DNA of 58,949 nt from Parendozoicomonas sp. Alg238-R29 (GCF_947331445.1 NZ_CAMZOG010000021.1:1-58949), one strand, 5' to 3'. Shown: positions 8,901 through 18,480, numbered from the stretch's first letter. Numbers and translations: made by a program. Notes: generated from the sequence alone by a model not told the origin.

Positions 8901-10067
8901 ATGGCTTTTGATCTTGAAAGCGCCCTGCAGGAACGCAGGGCCAAAAGCCTGTACCGCAGGCGCAGAACAGTGGACGGCCCCCAAAAGCCCCAAATGATTG
9001 TAGATGGTAAAGAGCAATTGGCTTTTTGCAGCAATGATTATCTGGGACTCGCCAACCACCCTGAAGTGATTAAAAGCTTCCAACAAGCCGCCAGCAAATA
9101 CGGTGTTGGCGGTGGCGCCTCTCATTTGATTATTGGGCACAGCCGCGCCCACCACCAGCTTGAGGAAGAGCTAGCAGAATTTACCGGTCGTCCTCGGGCA
9201 TTACTGTTCTCCACGGGCTATATGGCAAACCTTGGAGTGATCAGTGCATTGCTTGGCCGTGGTGATGCTGTGTTTCAGGATCGCCTGAACCATGCCTCTT
9301 TGCTGGATGCCGGCCAGTTATCCGGTGCCCGCTTTCAACGTTATCTCCATTGTGATCCAGCCAGCCTTGAGCAAAAACTTCAACGCAGTGAAGCACACCG
9401 CAAGCTTGTAGTGACTGATGGGGTGTTCAGCATGGATGGCAATATCGCACCTTTAAAAGAACTGACCGCTGCCGCTTCAAAACATGATGCCTGGATGATG
9501 GTGGACGATGCACACGGTTTCGGTGCTGTCGGCCAGGGTGGCCGTGGTGTGGCTGACATGTTTGATATGGGAATTCGCGAACTGCCAATTCTTATGGGCA
9601 CTCTGGGCAAAGGCTTTGGAACCGCTGGAGCATTTGTCGCCGGTAGCGACGCCCTGATCGAAACATTGGTTCAATTTGCCCGATCCTACATCTACACAAC
9701 ATCTATGCCGCCCGCTGTTGCCGAAGCAACCCGAACCAGCCTTAGACTGCTGAAAACAGAAGACTGGCGCCGTGAGAAGCTACAAACCTTGATTCAGCGT
9801 TTTCGTTCCGGTTGTGAACAGTTGGGTCTGGAGCTCATGGATTCTAATACGCCAATCCAGCCAATAATGGTGGGCAGTGCTGAGAAGTCTCTGACCATGA
9901 GCGAAGCACTTGAAGCGCAGGGAATTCTGGTAACAGCTATACGCCCACCAACAGTTCCAAAAGACTCCTCTCGTTTGCGAGTCACATTAAGCGCCAGCCA
10001 TACAGAGGAAGATGTGGATCGCCTTCTGTCAGCTTTGGAAAAAACTGTCAGGGAGAATCAGGGATGA
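8901..10067 (+). CDS. bioF: 8-amino-7-oxononanoate synthase BioF
   Basis: This PLP enzyme condenses pimeloyl-ACP (or -CoA) with alanine, the first committed step of the biotin ring pathway. The 388 residues match the family. Typical blocks are [67 protein letters not shown] and the PLP-lysine motif [14 protein letters not shown]. The ATG is three bases after bioB, and the stop overlaps the start of the next gene by 4 bases, so translational coupling is likely. Confidence 0.96.
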   Translation: MAFDLESALQERRAKSLYRRRRTVDGPQKPQMIVDGKEQLAFCSNDYLGLANHPEVIKSFQQAASKYGVGGGASHLIIGHSRAHHQLEEELAEFTGRPRALLFSTGYMANLGVISALLGRGDAVFQDRLNHASLLDAGQLSGARFQRYLHCDPASLEQKLQRSEAHRKLVVTDGVFSMDGNIAPLKELTAAASKHDAWMMVDDAHGFGAVGQGGRGVADMFDMGIRELPILMGTLGKGFGTAGAFVAGSDALIETLVQFARSYIYTTSMPPAVAEATRTSLRLLKTEDWRREKLQTLIQRFRSGCEQLGLELMDSNTPIQPIMVGSAEKSLTMSEALEAQGILVTAIRPPTVPKDSSRLRVTLSASHTEEDVDRLLSALEKTVRENQG

Positions 10068-10792
10068 ATCGTGTAATTCTGGTTTCAGGCTGGTGTATGT
10101 CTGCAGATGTTATGGAACCGCTCGCGGAAGCGCTTTCAAGCCAAAACTGTAACGTTAGCAGCATGTCTCTGGCAGATGCTGCAGGGGAAAGTTGGGAAGC
10201 ACTACTGACCTCACTGGATCATCTGGTTAACTCTGAACCAGCAATTCTGGTGGGTTGGTCTCTCGGTGGAAACCTTTGTGCTCGTTATGCAGCCAAACAT
10301 CCTGAGAATGTTGTTGGCGTGGTGACTATGGGTAGCACACCCAGTTTTGTTGCAACTGAAGACTGGCCTGCTGGTAAACATCCGGACGCTTATCAGGAAT
10401 TTGCCGATGGCGTGGCTGCTGACATTCAATTGGCAATGAAAGGCTTTGTTCCAATCTGTGCCCGTGGCAGTACTGATTTGAAATCTGCTATTCGTACTTT
10501 GAGAGCCTCCGCTAAATGGGCTCTGGCACAGCAAACTGATTGGCGAGTTTTACTGGATAGACTGGCTGAAGATGCCCGTTCAGAGTGGAAAAAAATCACT
10601 TGCCTGGGTATTCATTTACTTGCAGAGAATGATCCCTTGGCAAAACTCGGCATTGCAGATGACCTGCTAAAGCTTTTACCTGCTCATAATATTCAGGTTT
10701 TACCCGGCAGCCACGCAATATTTTTAGATAACACAAACAGTGTCGTTGAAGCTGTGAAAACAATAACCAATGGTACGGGAAAGGATGTGTAA
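10064..10792 (+). CDS. bioH: alpha/beta hydrolase, probable pimeloyl-ACP methyl ester esterase (BioH-like)
   Basis: The 242-residue hydrolase has a nucleophile elbow [14 protein letters not shown] (Ser at about residue 66), a candidate acidic residue in [11 protein letters not shown] and a C-terminal His in [10 protein letters not shown], which together make a full Ser-Asp-His triad. BioH removes the methyl group that BioC places on malonyl-ACP, releasing the finished pimeloyl chain from fatty-acid synthesis. Its place between bioF and bioC, overlapping bioF by ATGA, is the main reason for this assignment. Other esterases (BioG, BioK, BioV types) do the same job, and this sequence is divergent from E. 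coli BioH, so the role is firmer than the exact subfamily name. Confidence 0.78.
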   Translation: MNRVILVSGWCMSADVMEPLAEALSSQNCNVSSMSLADAAGESWEALLTSLDHLVNSEPAILVGWSLGGNLCARYAAKHPENVVGVVTMGSTPSFVATEDWPAGKHPDAYQEFADGVAADIQLAMKGFVPICARGSTDLKSAIRTLRASAKWALAQQTDWRVLLDRLAEDARSEWKKITCLGIHLLAENDPLAKLGIADDLLKLLPAHNIQVLPGSHAIFLDNTNSVVEAVKTITNGTGKDV

Positions 10793-10793
10793 T

Positions 10794-11627
10794 ATGCCCC
10801 CGATACCCGCTGCGCTGGATAGGAATGGAACACCTTTACGGCAAGATAAACGCCGCATTGCAGAAACATTTGGCAAAGCCGCTACCACTTACGATGCAGC
10901 GGCCAGCTTACAGCAACTTGTTGCAGCAAGAGCCCGATTAGGTCTTCCCGAACTGGATTTACAGGCATCCATTCTTGATATGGGCTGTGGAACCGGTAAC
11001 GAAACCAGAGCCTTAGTAGAGCGTTATCCTGAAGCTGACATCACTGGCCTGGATCTTTCTCAGGGCATGCTGGATTTCGCTAGTCAAAATCCTTTCCTAT
11101 CCAACTGCCACTGGGCTATCGGCGATATTGAAGAATTGCCTTTCAACGAAGAACAGTTTGATCTGGTGTTTTCCAGCCTGGCTATTCAGTGGTGTGAATG
11201 CCTTTCTGAAGTTATGGCTCAGGTTCATCGGGTTTTGAAGCCCGGTGGCTGGTTTGTATTTTCAACACTGGCAGCAGGTAGCTTGCATGAGTTGAACGCC
11301 GCCTGGAAATCGGTAGACGATAAACCCCACGTAAACAGTTACGAGAGTCTGTCTCGTCAGAAACAGCGTGTTGCTTCTTCTGACTTGAGTATTTCCTCTT
11401 TGCGTCAGCAGACAGAAACCCTCTATTACCCTTCAGTCACTCATCTATTCAAGGAAATGAAAGCCCTGGGGGTAAATACTGTTACCGAGACTCAACAGAA
11501 AGGGTTGGCAGGTAAAAGTACGATCCGCAAACTGACCGAAGGCTACAAGCCTTTTGTCACAGAAAAAGGTTTACCTGCCAGCTACCAGGTAATCTATGGC
11601 GTTTTGCGAAAACCCTCAGCTTTTTAA
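10794..11627 (+). CDS. bioC: malonyl-ACP O-methyltransferase BioC
   Basis: BioC methylates malonyl-ACP so that it can prime fatty-acid synthesis towards pimelate. The SAM-binding motif ILDMGCGTGNETRAL (about residues 60-75) and the acidic LDLS after strand 2 are present, with FDLVFSSLAIQWC and HRVLKPGGWFVFST, both strongly BioC-like, and the N-terminal AETFGKAATTYDAAA. The ATG at 10794 is chosen because AAAGGA lies 8 bases upstream. The frame begins earlier (10770), which would add eight codons inside the hydrolase gene. It is the last gene of the first biotin cluster. Confidence 0.93.
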   Translation: MPPIPAALDRNGTPLRQDKRRIAETFGKAATTYDAAASLQQLVAARARLGLPELDLQASILDMGCGTGNETRALVERYPEADITGLDLSQGMLDFASQNPFLSNCHWAIGDIEELPFNEEQFDLVFSSLAIQWCECLSEVMAQVHRVLKPGGWFVFSTLAAGSLHELNAAWKSVDDKPHVNSYESLSRQKQRVASSDLSISSLRQQTETLYYPSVTHLFKEMKALGVNTVTETQQKGLAGKSTIRKLTEGYKPFVTEKGLPASYQVIYGVLRKPSAF

Positions 11628-11686
11628 TGATATAGTCTGTCCGAACCTGACCTTTCAAAATAACTGTAATAGCAGGCACGGACAGC

Positions 11687-13108
11687 ATGCTTATTTTTCC
11701 TGTAGAACAAAAACCAGACTGGCGTCGTCCACCCCTGGTGACCCTCTTTCTGATTCTCGCTAACTGTCTGATCTTTATTTTTTATCAGCTCCCTGACGAC
11801 GGTCGCACCGAAAAAGCTTTGCAAGCTTACAAAGACAGTGGTCTGTACACCCAGGAGCAGGATATTTATCTCCGCCATATTCGCTTCGATCCCTGGAAGC
11901 GGGCCGCGCTTATGGAAGCAAGGGACGACGGCAATAATGAAACCGTTATGGTTCACCTGCTGCACGACCTTTCCTTTGATGAATCGCTTCGAGAACGGGA
12001 AGGTTTTGCCAGTAGTGAATGGGAAACTAAACGACTGGAGGTTGAAGGGTTAAGAAACCAGATCAGCTATATCCGGTTTGGCTACAAACCCAGCGATCCT
12101 TCCATTATTGATGCCTTTGTTTCTACATTCCTACATGGAGGTTTTGGACACCTGTTCGGTAATATGTTGTTCCTGTTTATCTTTGGCTTTGGATTGGAAG
12201 CTTCATTAGGTAGAAAGGCTTATCTCGGAGTTTATCTGACAACCGGATACACAGCCGTCGGCCTTTACCAATTGGCTGAATGGAACAGCTTTTCTTTTGG
12301 TGTCGGCGCTTCCGGTGCTATTGCTGGATTGATGGGAGCTTATCTCGCCGTTTATGGGTTAAAGCGTATTCGCTTTTTTACGACGCTGGGCTTTTACTTC
12401 AACACCATAACCGCACCGGCTGTTGTTGTTTTCCCATTCTGGCTGGGCAAAGAAATCCTCAATGGTTTGTTCGGTACTGAAGGCATTAACTACTGGGCCC
12501 ACGCTGGCGGGCTTGCAGGAGGCTTTGCTATCGTCTGGTGGCTGAAATCTCGCGGCCTCAAAATTGCAGAAACAGCCTTAACAGATGAAGAACAAATCGT
12601 TACGGAAACGCCTTATCAGCGAGAGCGACGTATTCTTGAAGGCTATATGAGCGATCTCCAGCTATTCAAGGCTATTGAACTGTGCCAGAGACTGATGCAG
12701 AAATATCCCGGTGATAAGTATCTTCTAAACGTTGCCTGGAACCTGTTTGAGGGATTACCGGATCACGCAATGTACGAGCAGGTTGTTACCAGTATTCTTG
12801 AGCTCCCACCCAATGAAGGAGATAAGGCGACTATTGCACGGGTTTACGGCAGTTATCGCAAAACAACCGGTAGAATGCCAGCCGATGATGAGGTCAGCCT
12901 TTCTCTGCTGGAACGCTTCTTAGACTCCCAGTGGAAAGAATACTGTGTGGAACTGACTGAACACCTCGTGTCTCAGCACTGTAGTGACGAACGATTCCAG
13001 TCAGTTGTCGAAACCATGGCAAGGCGGTTACGCAACAAAGACATAGATAAGAGCAAGCAACTCAAAGCCTATGGCCAACAAACCTTTCCTCAGGCTGAAA
13101 CAGCCTGA
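11687..13108 (+). CDS. rhomboid-family intramembrane serine protease with C-terminal cytoplasmic domain
   Basis: The first membrane helix is at about residues 17-35. A soluble insert of about 100 charged residues follows, then a rhomboid core with HGGFGHLFGNMLFLFIFG, the catalytic Ser in GVGASGAIAGLMGAYL (Ser209 by my count) and the catalytic His in YWAHAGGLAGGF (His272). The tail of about 190 residues is helical and resembles TPR repeats (YQRERRILEGYM, ELCQRLMQKYPGDKYLLNVA). Rhomboids cut single-pass membrane proteins inside the bilayer; the substrate here is unknown. The gene lies between bioC and bioD. Its 3' end overlaps the convergent gene by 19 bases through a hairpin. Confidence 0.9.
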   Translation: MLIFPVEQKPDWRRPPLVTLFLILANCLIFIFYQLPDDGRTEKALQAYKDSGLYTQEQDIYLRHIRFDPWKRAALMEARDDGNNETVMVHLLHDLSFDESLREREGFASSEWETKRLEVEGLRNQISYIRFGYKPSDPSIIDAFVSTFLHGGFGHLFGNMLFLFIFGFGLEASLGRKAYLGVYLTTGYTAVGLYQLAEWNSFSFGVGASGAIAGLMGAYLAVYGLKRIRFFTTLGFYFNTITAPAVVVFPFWLGKEILNGLFGTEGINYWAHAGGLAGGFAIVWWLKSRGLKIAETALTDEEQIVTETPYQRERRILEGYMSDLQLFKAIELCQRLMQKYPGDKYLLNVAWNLFEGLPDHAMYEQVVTSILELPPNEGDKATIARVYGSYRKTTGRMPADDEVSLSLLERFLDSQWKEYCVELTEHLVSQHCSDERFQSVVETMARRLRNKDIDKSKQLKAYGQQTFPQAETA

Positions 13109-13110
13109 GG
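13088..13110. terminator. hairpin shared by two overlapping convergent genes
   Basis: Arms CCTCAGGCTG (13088-13097) and CAGCCTGAGG (13101-13110) are perfectly complementary around an AAA loop, followed on the plus strand by AGCTTTTG. The stop codons of both the rhomboid gene (13106-13108) and the opposing gene (13090-13092) lie inside the stem. The T run is weak on both sides, so it is at best a moderate bidirectional terminator. Confidence 0.6.
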
Positions 13111-14556
13111 AGCTTTTGCACTTTGATTATTAAGTGCTGAGACCAGTTCTTCAATCTCTTTGTTCACAGCGTTTTCCGGAAACTTTTTCTGGATAAATGT
13201 AAGAACTTTCAGGGCATGGGCGTCCCGCTGCAAGCCGTCGCTGAGCGCCTGAGCCATGAGTAAATAAGCCTGGGGGATCTTCCGGTATTCAGGGGAATGT
13301 ATATGCATATCCTTGAGGATCAGGACGGCATCCCGAAACTGCCTTCTAGCCACCAGTCCTCTGGCTGCGTTATAACAGCTTTCAGGGCTCTCCGGTTTCC
13401 ACCCGGCATGTCGATGTCTAACTGCAGTCAACGCATCGGCCGCCAGTGTGTATTGGCTGGAGTCAGCCAGCAGTTGCAAATAATGCTCAGCCTGCCGCTC
13501 CATTTTTTCTATCGAGCTACCAATAGCACGCATTTCAAATAAACGACGATTTAACTCGGCATCTTTTTTACGGCTTTTTAATGCATTACGGAGTGATTCT
13601 GCACAATCTTCTATTCTCCCTTCCTGAAAGTATATAGAGCTGTCGGACAACGCTTTTTTATACTTCCACGATTCTTCATCCATGACTTCTGACTGTTGTG
13701 TATCTTCTGTCGTATAGCCCAGCACATCCTGATACTGAAACAGACAATAGCCCATCAATGCACACATAACACAGGTGAAGTAACTGCCAGAAAACAGCGA
13801 AATCGGATAAAGAAGACTGCTGCTGATTTTGGTACCCAGCAGAGCAAGAAACGCTCCTGAACCACCGTAGAGGAGCATGACAAAGAAACACAACAAGAGA
13901 TAAGGCCAGCCTATGGCAGTCATGATGCCGAATAGCTTTCCGGGGTGAACAGCATCTGCCAGCGAGTCTTCACGAGCCAGCACCATAACCGATGCTGGAA
14001 GAGCGAGAGCCGCGAAAATACCAACGCCTGCAGCAACAATAATTCCACCGAAAAAACCCGCTGCTGCGATAGAAGCACCAATCACAATAAACACCGCCAT
14101 CTGCTTGAAGAACAGATGAAAACCTTCTCCGGTAAAAGATTCGGCAACACTGGGTGGCTCCCAGCGTCCGTCACTCATGTATTCAATAATTTTATAGGTG
14201 TACTTGGTGATACAGGCTGTGAGAACAAGACTCATCAGCCCTGCAAATATTGATGCTGAAGATAAGGTGACACCCAAAAGCGAGGTGACCAACAGAAAAA
14301 TCATAGTCTGGGTTTTAAACGGATAGATAAAGAAATCGTTCAAACGCCTCCAGAACGGTTCTGCCGATTGTGCAGTACCAAGAAATTTCAGTTCCCTATG
14401 GCAAAGCGGACACCTTGGTTCACCAAGGCTTGCCGGTGGTTTAGGCGAGCAGATTTTGCAGAAAAGCTTATGACACTGAGTGCAATTCCATTGCGCAGGA
14501 GCTTCGATATGCCAGCTGCACTGAATCCCCTGATATTCTGCTCCACCGTGAGCCAT
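13090..14556 (-). CDS. membrane protein with N-terminal B-box-like zinc ribbon and C-terminal TPR-like region
   Basis: Residues 12-55 carry a zinc-binding array (CSWH, CTQCHKLFCKIC and CPLCH) resembling a B-box zinc finger. Residues about 85-290 hold five or six hydrophobic helices, for example MIFLLVTSLLGVTLS, VFIVIGASIAAAGFF and YLLLCFFVMLLYG, reminiscent of Yip1/DUF4013 membrane domains. The last 170 residues are soluble and repeat-rich (YFQEGRIEDCAESLRNALK, CYNAARGLVARRQFRDAVL), consistent with TPR pairs. I do not know a named function; zinc-ribbon, membrane and TPR architecture suggests a scaffold for other proteins. It is convergent with the rhomboid gene, whose product also ends in a TPR-like tail, so a shared membrane process is possible. 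Confidence 0.8.
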   Translation of the reverse strand: MAHGGAEYQGIQCSWHIEAPAQWNCTQCHKLFCKICSPKPPASLGEPRCPLCHRELKFLGTAQSAEPFWRRLNDFFIYPFKTQTMIFLLVTSLLGVTLSSASIFAGLMSLVLTACITKYTYKIIEYMSDGRWEPPSVAESFTGEGFHLFFKQMAVFIVIGASIAAAGFFGGIIVAAGVGIFAALALPASVMVLAREDSLADAVHPGKLFGIMTAIGWPYLLLCFFVMLLYGGSGAFLALLGTKISSSLLYPISLFSGSYFTCVMCALMGYCLFQYQDVLGYTTEDTQQSEVMDEESWKYKKALSDSSIYFQEGRIEDCAESLRNALKSRKKDAELNRRLFEMRAIGSSIEKMERQAEHYLQLLADSSQYTLAADALTAVRHRHAGWKPESPESCYNAARGLVARRQFRDAVLILKDMHIHSPEYRKIPQAYLLMAQALSDGLQRDAHALKVLTFIQKKFPENAVNKEIEELVSALNNQSAKAPQAVSA

Positions 14557-14694
14557 GGTCGTTAGTTCTCTTATATGTATTTCGTTTGCGATTGTATGAG
14601 GTAGTTACAGGGAAAGTCATCATAAACTAGAGTGCTGATTCACAAAGTAGCTGTTAATCTGGTGCCTGAAATTTATGGTAATGAAGTTACTCCC

Positions 14695-15372
14695 ATGAAG
14701 CAGACTCTATTCATAACCGGTACTGATACCGATGCAGGAAAAACTGTTGTTTCCTGCGGTCTTTTAGCGAGGGCAAAACTCGATGGGCTGACCACAGCAG
14801 CGGTTAAGCCCATCGCCTCCGGTTGCGAACAAACTGCTGATGGTTTGCGTAACAGTGATGCACTGGCTCTACAGCAATCCATCACCATGGAATTACCTTA
14901 CAACCAGATCAACCCAATTGCTCTTGAACCAGCCATTGCACCACATATTGGGTTACAAGAAACGCAGCGCCGTGTAACAACAGATCAGCTGGCCGGTTAC
15001 TGCCGTGGCGTTATGATGAAAGGTGCCGACCTGACATTGATAGAAGGTGCTGGCGGCTGGCGAGTACCACTTTCTCCTCGAGAAATGTATTCAAGCGTCC
15101 CTAAAAAACTGAACATTCCTGTTGTTTTGATAGTTGGAATGAAGCTGGGCTGTATTAATCATGCTGTGCTGACACTGGAAGCTATCTTCAAAGATGGCCT
15201 GAAGCCTGTTGGTTGGGTGGCAAATCGTGCCGAACCTGAAATGAGCCGGTTTGATGAAAATTTAACAACTCTCAAGGGTCTTTTGCCTGTTCCATGTTTA
15301 GGCGTCGTTCCACACCTGACCAACCCTTCTCCTGAGAATGTGGCAGAACATCTCACTCTGCCCAAAGTGTGA
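14695..15372 (+). CDS. bioD: dethiobiotin synthetase BioD
   Basis: BioD closes the ureido ring of dethiobiotin from diaminopelargonic acid, CO2 and ATP. The P-loop is FITGTDTDAGKTVVSCGLL (residues 5-23). Further motifs are VKPIASGCE (the substrate-binding region) and LIEGAGGWRVPLS. Starting at the ATG at 14695 gives 225 residues, the same as E. coli BioD. The frame opens earlier at 14632, but those 21 residues have no counterpart in the family, and no strong ribosome site is seen for either start. It is separated from bioBF-H-C by the rhomboid/zinc-ribbon pair, so it is probably transcribed separately. bioA is not in this window. Confidence 0.94.
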   Translation: MKQTLFITGTDTDAGKTVVSCGLLARAKLDGLTTAAVKPIASGCEQTADGLRNSDALALQQSITMELPYNQINPIALEPAIAPHIGLQETQRRVTTDQLAGYCRGVMMKGADLTLIEGAGGWRVPLSPREMYSSVPKKLNIPVVLIVGMKLGCINHAVLTLEAIFKDGLKPVGWVANRAEPEMSRFDENLTTLKGLLPVPCLGVVPHLTNPSPENVAEHLTLPKV

Positions 15373-15535
15373 GGATGGACAAAGAAAGGCTCTGCCTTGA
15401 GAACGCCCCCCTGCTTAGTGATTTTGATAGCTTGTCGCCATAGCAGTGCAGAAGCTTGCGCGCCTGTATGTGTTCCAGTTTGCCAATTCGACTACCCTCT
15501 TTTTTAAATCAGGATCACGACTCAGATTGTAAACA

Positions 15536-15940
15536 ATGAAGACTCTTAAGTTTTTAACTCTCTTAACCCTTACTTTTCTGGTTGCCTGTACCCACACTCA
15601 GAAACCAGACGTCTCCACTCACTGGACGGTGTCTGACAGCCATCAGCAAATTCAGCAAGCTCAAGCACTGGAAGCTCAGGGAGTGATCAAAGATCTTCGC
15701 ATCACGGGGGCTAACCCGGAGCAGCTATCAGCCACAGGCCCGGTCAATGTGCTTGCCTGCCTTGAGAGCGCTGGCAAATGGTTAGAGAAATATAAGGAGT
15801 GTGAGTTTATGCCTGTACAGAGTTGTAAAGCACTGGGGGGCGAGTTCAACAGCTGCTCCTCCGCTTGCCGCCACAACGAAGACGCCATGATGTGTATTCA
15901 GATGTGTGTGCCGGTTTGTGCTTTTGATATCGACAAATAA
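15536..15940 (+). CDS. small Cys-rich lipoprotein, unknown function
   Basis: The N-terminus MKTLKFLTLLTLTFLVACTH is a lipoprotein signal with lipobox LVAC, so the mature protein should start at Cys18 and be anchored in a membrane. The remaining 116 residues contain eight Cys, mostly in the second half (CLESAGKWLEKYKEC, CKALGGEFNSCSSACRH, CIQMCVPVCAF), which points to several disulfides in the periplasm. Two of these spacings (CxxxC and CxxxxC) could also bind metal. I do not recognise the family. A reasonable promoter lies upstream (TTGCCA at 15480-15485 and TTTAAA/TTAAAT at about 15503-15509). Confidence 0.8.
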   Translation: MKTLKFLTLLTLTFLVACTHTQKPDVSTHWTVSDSHQQIQQAQALEAQGVIKDLRITGANPEQLSATGPVNVLACLESAGKWLEKYKECEFMPVQSCKALGGEFNSCSSACRHNEDAMMCIQMCVPVCAFDIDK

Positions 15941-15946
15941 AAACCT

Positions 15947-15968
15947 GCGGGCAACATATGTTACCCGC
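15947..15968. terminator. bidirectional terminator between lipoprotein and oxidoreductase genes
   Basis: GCGGG-C-AACAT and ATGTT-A-CCCGC form a 22-bp near-palindrome with one C/A mismatch. Minus-strand transcripts exit into AGGTTTTTAT. Plus-strand transcripts exit into GAGTTGTTTT. It sits between the two convergent stop codons. Confidence 0.7.
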
Positions 15969-15976
15969 GAGTTGTT

Positions 15977-18157
15977 TTACACAGACGCAGTCTTTAACTG
16001 ATCAGATTCTTGTTGCTTTTCGATTGGTGTGAGGGTGACGGGCACACCATTTAAAGCGGCATTGCCTGACAAACTGTCGATTGCCTGATCATCAGTCAGA
16101 TCATTCACACTCTGCCCGGCATGATCACTGGCGATAGCCATTCTCATACCTTTACGATTATGGCCCCAGCCATGGGGGATACTGACTACACCCTGCATAA
16201 TTGTGTCAGTTACCTCGGCCTCAATGACAACAGTTCCTGTTCTGGAACTTACCTCTATCTGTTGTCCATTCGTTACACCAAGTCGTTGGGCGTCATCAGA
16301 ATGAAGATGGGCAGTGCAACGGTTTTTGCCTTTCACTAACCGCCGACTGTTATGCAACCAGGAGTTGTTGGTTCGCACATCTCTCCGCCCAATCAACAGC
16401 AATTTATCTGACTGTGAGTTAGCGGACGATTCGAGCCGCTCCAAATCTTTAAAGAAAAATTCCGGTTCCAGGTGTATAAGTTTGTCTTTGGTGAACAGTG
16501 TTTCTGGCAGGCAAGGTGTTAAAGGCCCGAGATCAACGCCATGCACCTGTTTCTGTAAGCGTTTGCGTGACAAACCTTTTAAAGGGTTGCGTAACATACC
16601 GTATGGACCAGTTTTTAACAGCATATCCAGCACACCATCCGGGCCAAGGCTCTTTAAAAGTTTGTTTGTTATTTTGCCTTGCAGGTTTCTGGGTGGATGC
16701 AAACGCTTTTCAAGTTCCTGATAGATTTGCCAGTCATGCTTTTCACCGGGTGCTTTTTCAAATAAGGCTGGTGAATAGCGGGCCGTATTTCTCACCGCCA
16801 ACATATTGAAGATAACGTCGTAGTGCTCCCGCTCAAGGGGGCTGACTGGCGGCAGAATAATATTGGCGTGCTTTGTGGTTTCGTTGAGGTAAAAATCTAT
16901 GGCAACCATAAACTCTAAACCTTCCAGTCCTTTCTCCAACTGTGTGCCATTCGGTGTAGAGAGAGCAGGATTTCCCGCAACTGTGACCAAGCCTTTTATC
17001 TGACCATCACCTTCTACCAATATTTCTTCTGCTAATGCGGAAACAGGAAATTCACCATTAAACTCAGGAAGGTTTCTAACGCGGGAAAAACCCTTGCCAA
17101 GGTGACCACGCCCGGTTTGCTTTAACAGGTCTGCCGCAGGTTTCGTGAACATCAATCCACCTTCTGCATCCAGCCTGCCGGTGGCAATATTTATAACCAT
17201 AATCAGGTATTGGCAAAGCAAGCCAAACTCCTGAACAGAGACACCCATGCGGCCATAACAAACCGGCTTTTCGGCTTTGCCAAACTCTATAGCCAGCTGT
17301 TTGATAGATGCTGCACTGATACCGGTAATGTCTGCTGCTCGCTCCGGTGTCCAGCCACCGACATAGTTTTTGATCTTCTGAAAGCCCTTCAGGTGACTAG
17401 TGAGATGAGCAGTATCAATCAGCTGCTCTGAAAACAAAGTATTGATTATGGCCAGAAGTAAAAATGCATCGGTACCCGGTTTTATAAAATGATGCTCATC
17501 TGCAATCTGTGCTGTTTCTGTTTTGCGCGGATCAATAACGATGACTTTACCGCCACGCTTTTGAATGTCCTGAAGGCGCTTCTTCACATCGGGCACGGTC
17601 ATGACACTGCCGTTAGAAGCCAGAGGATTACCGCCAATAATCATCATATGTTCTGTGCGATCAATATCTGGCACAGGTATTTTCAACTGATGCCCAAAAA
17701 GCTTCCAGGACACAATGTGATGAGGAAGCTGATCAACAGATGTCGCAGAAAATCGGTTACGAGTACGTACAGCATTAAAGAAATGCCTGCCCATTAATAA
17801 GCTGCCAGTGTTGTGCACGTTGGGATTACCAAGGTAGGTTGCCATAGCATTGTTGCCATGAGCTTTCTGAACTCGTCGTATACCTTCAGCGGCTTTGTCC
17901 AGAGCCTCATCCCAGCTGATTTCTTTCCAGCCATCAGATGTTCTCTCTAAAGGTTTGCGAATACGATCCGAGTCTTGGTAAAGGTCTTTCAGTGCAATCG
18001 CCTTGGGGCAAATATGTCCACGGCTGAATGGGTCTTCTTTATCGCCTTTAATGGAGTGAATCTCTGTTCCCGTGTAAGTGATCTTAATCCCACACACGGC
18101 TTCACAAAGGTTGCAGGTACGGTAATGAATTTGCTCCGGCAAAACTGAATCAGGCAT
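15977..18157 (-). CDS. molybdopterin-dependent oxidoreductase with one 4Fe-4S cluster (formate dehydrogenase/nitrate reductase superfamily)
   Basis: At 726 residues it is a single-subunit member of the DMSO reductase superfamily. The N-terminus holds the 4Fe-4S ligands CNLCEAVCGI and HICPKAIAL (C-x2-C-x3-C-x27-C). MGD-binding blocks follow (MMIIGGNPLASNGS, IVIDPRKTETAQIADEHHF, GRMGVSVQEFG), then a C-terminal dinucleotide-binding domain (LLIGRRDVRTNNSWLHNS, RCTAHLHSDDAQRLGV). No twin-Arg leader is visible, so it is probably cytoplasmic. At the position where formate dehydrogenases carry Sec or Cys, the segment reads RNRFSATSVDQLP, without a Cys. The substrate cannot be assigned from sequence. 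No electron-transfer subunit is adjacent; it stands alone. Confidence 0.85.
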   Translation of the reverse strand: MPDSVLPEQIHYRTCNLCEAVCGIKITYTGTEIHSIKGDKEDPFSRGHICPKAIALKDLYQDSDRIRKPLERTSDGWKEISWDEALDKAAEGIRRVQKAHGNNAMATYLGNPNVHNTGSLLMGRHFFNAVRTRNRFSATSVDQLPHHIVSWKLFGHQLKIPVPDIDRTEHMMIIGGNPLASNGSVMTVPDVKKRLQDIQKRGGKVIVIDPRKTETAQIADEHHFIKPGTDAFLLLAIINTLFSEQLIDTAHLTSHLKGFQKIKNYVGGWTPERAADITGISAASIKQLAIEFGKAEKPVCYGRMGVSVQEFGLLCQYLIMVINIATGRLDAEGGLMFTKPAADLLKQTGRGHLGKGFSRVRNLPEFNGEFPVSALAEEILVEGDGQIKGLVTVAGNPALSTPNGTQLEKGLEGLEFMVAIDFYLNETTKHANIILPPVSPLEREHYDVIFNMLAVRNTARYSPALFEKAPGEKHDWQIYQELEKRLHPPRNLQGKITNKLLKSLGPDGVLDMLLKTGPYGMLRNPLKGLSRKRLQKQVHGVDLGPLTPCLPETLFTKDKLIHLEPEFFFKDLERLESSANSQSDKLLLIGRRDVRTNNSWLHNSRRLVKGKNRCTAHLHSDDAQRLGVTNGQQIEVSSRTGTVVIEAEVTDTIMQGVVSIPHGWGHNRKGMRMAIASDHAGQSVNDLTDDQAIDSLSGNAALNGVPVTLTPIEKQQESDQLKTASV

Positions 18158-18341
18158 GGTCGTTCCGTGCTTCTTGTTTTATAGCAGAGTAACCCGATCA
18201 CTCATGTTCTGAAAAGAGCTAAGCCTGTGGAGGCCCAATGCATAGGAAATAAGAATTTGAACTATTTTGAGCTATAAAGTGGCCTAATGACTACAAACGC
18301 CCCGTTAAGCACAATACCGCGCATGACAACGAGGTCACCCA

Positions 18342-18480
18342 TGCAAAAAACGTAAAATCGACAGCAAAGAACTGAAACTTAAATCGGCACAACTGCACAA
18401 CTGGTTGTAGCAGAAAATCAGTCAGTTACCTATATTGCTCGAACACTGCAAGTACCAATCAGTAGTTTGAATCCAGTAGT
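18342..18480 (+). pseudogene. decayed IS3-type OrfA (helix-turn-helix) remnant
   Basis: Two broken frames together read KKRKIDSKELKLKSAQL and, after a stop, AENQSVTYIARTLQVPISSL. The second resembles the HTH of IS3-family OrfA proteins (gqsvaevArelGvs-x-LyrW), and the first resembles the basic start of the same proteins. A stop and a frame change separate them, so it cannot be functional. It lies in the 597-base gap 18158-18754, where I find no other gene. A TTG-started minus-strand frame at 18422-18691 was not accepted. Confidence 0.35.

Noticed and set aside
15977-18157. selenocysteine (in-frame TGA) in the molybdopterin oxidoreductase as the client of selD
   Set aside because: No internal TGA exists; the active-site region reads through as RNRFSATSVDQLP.
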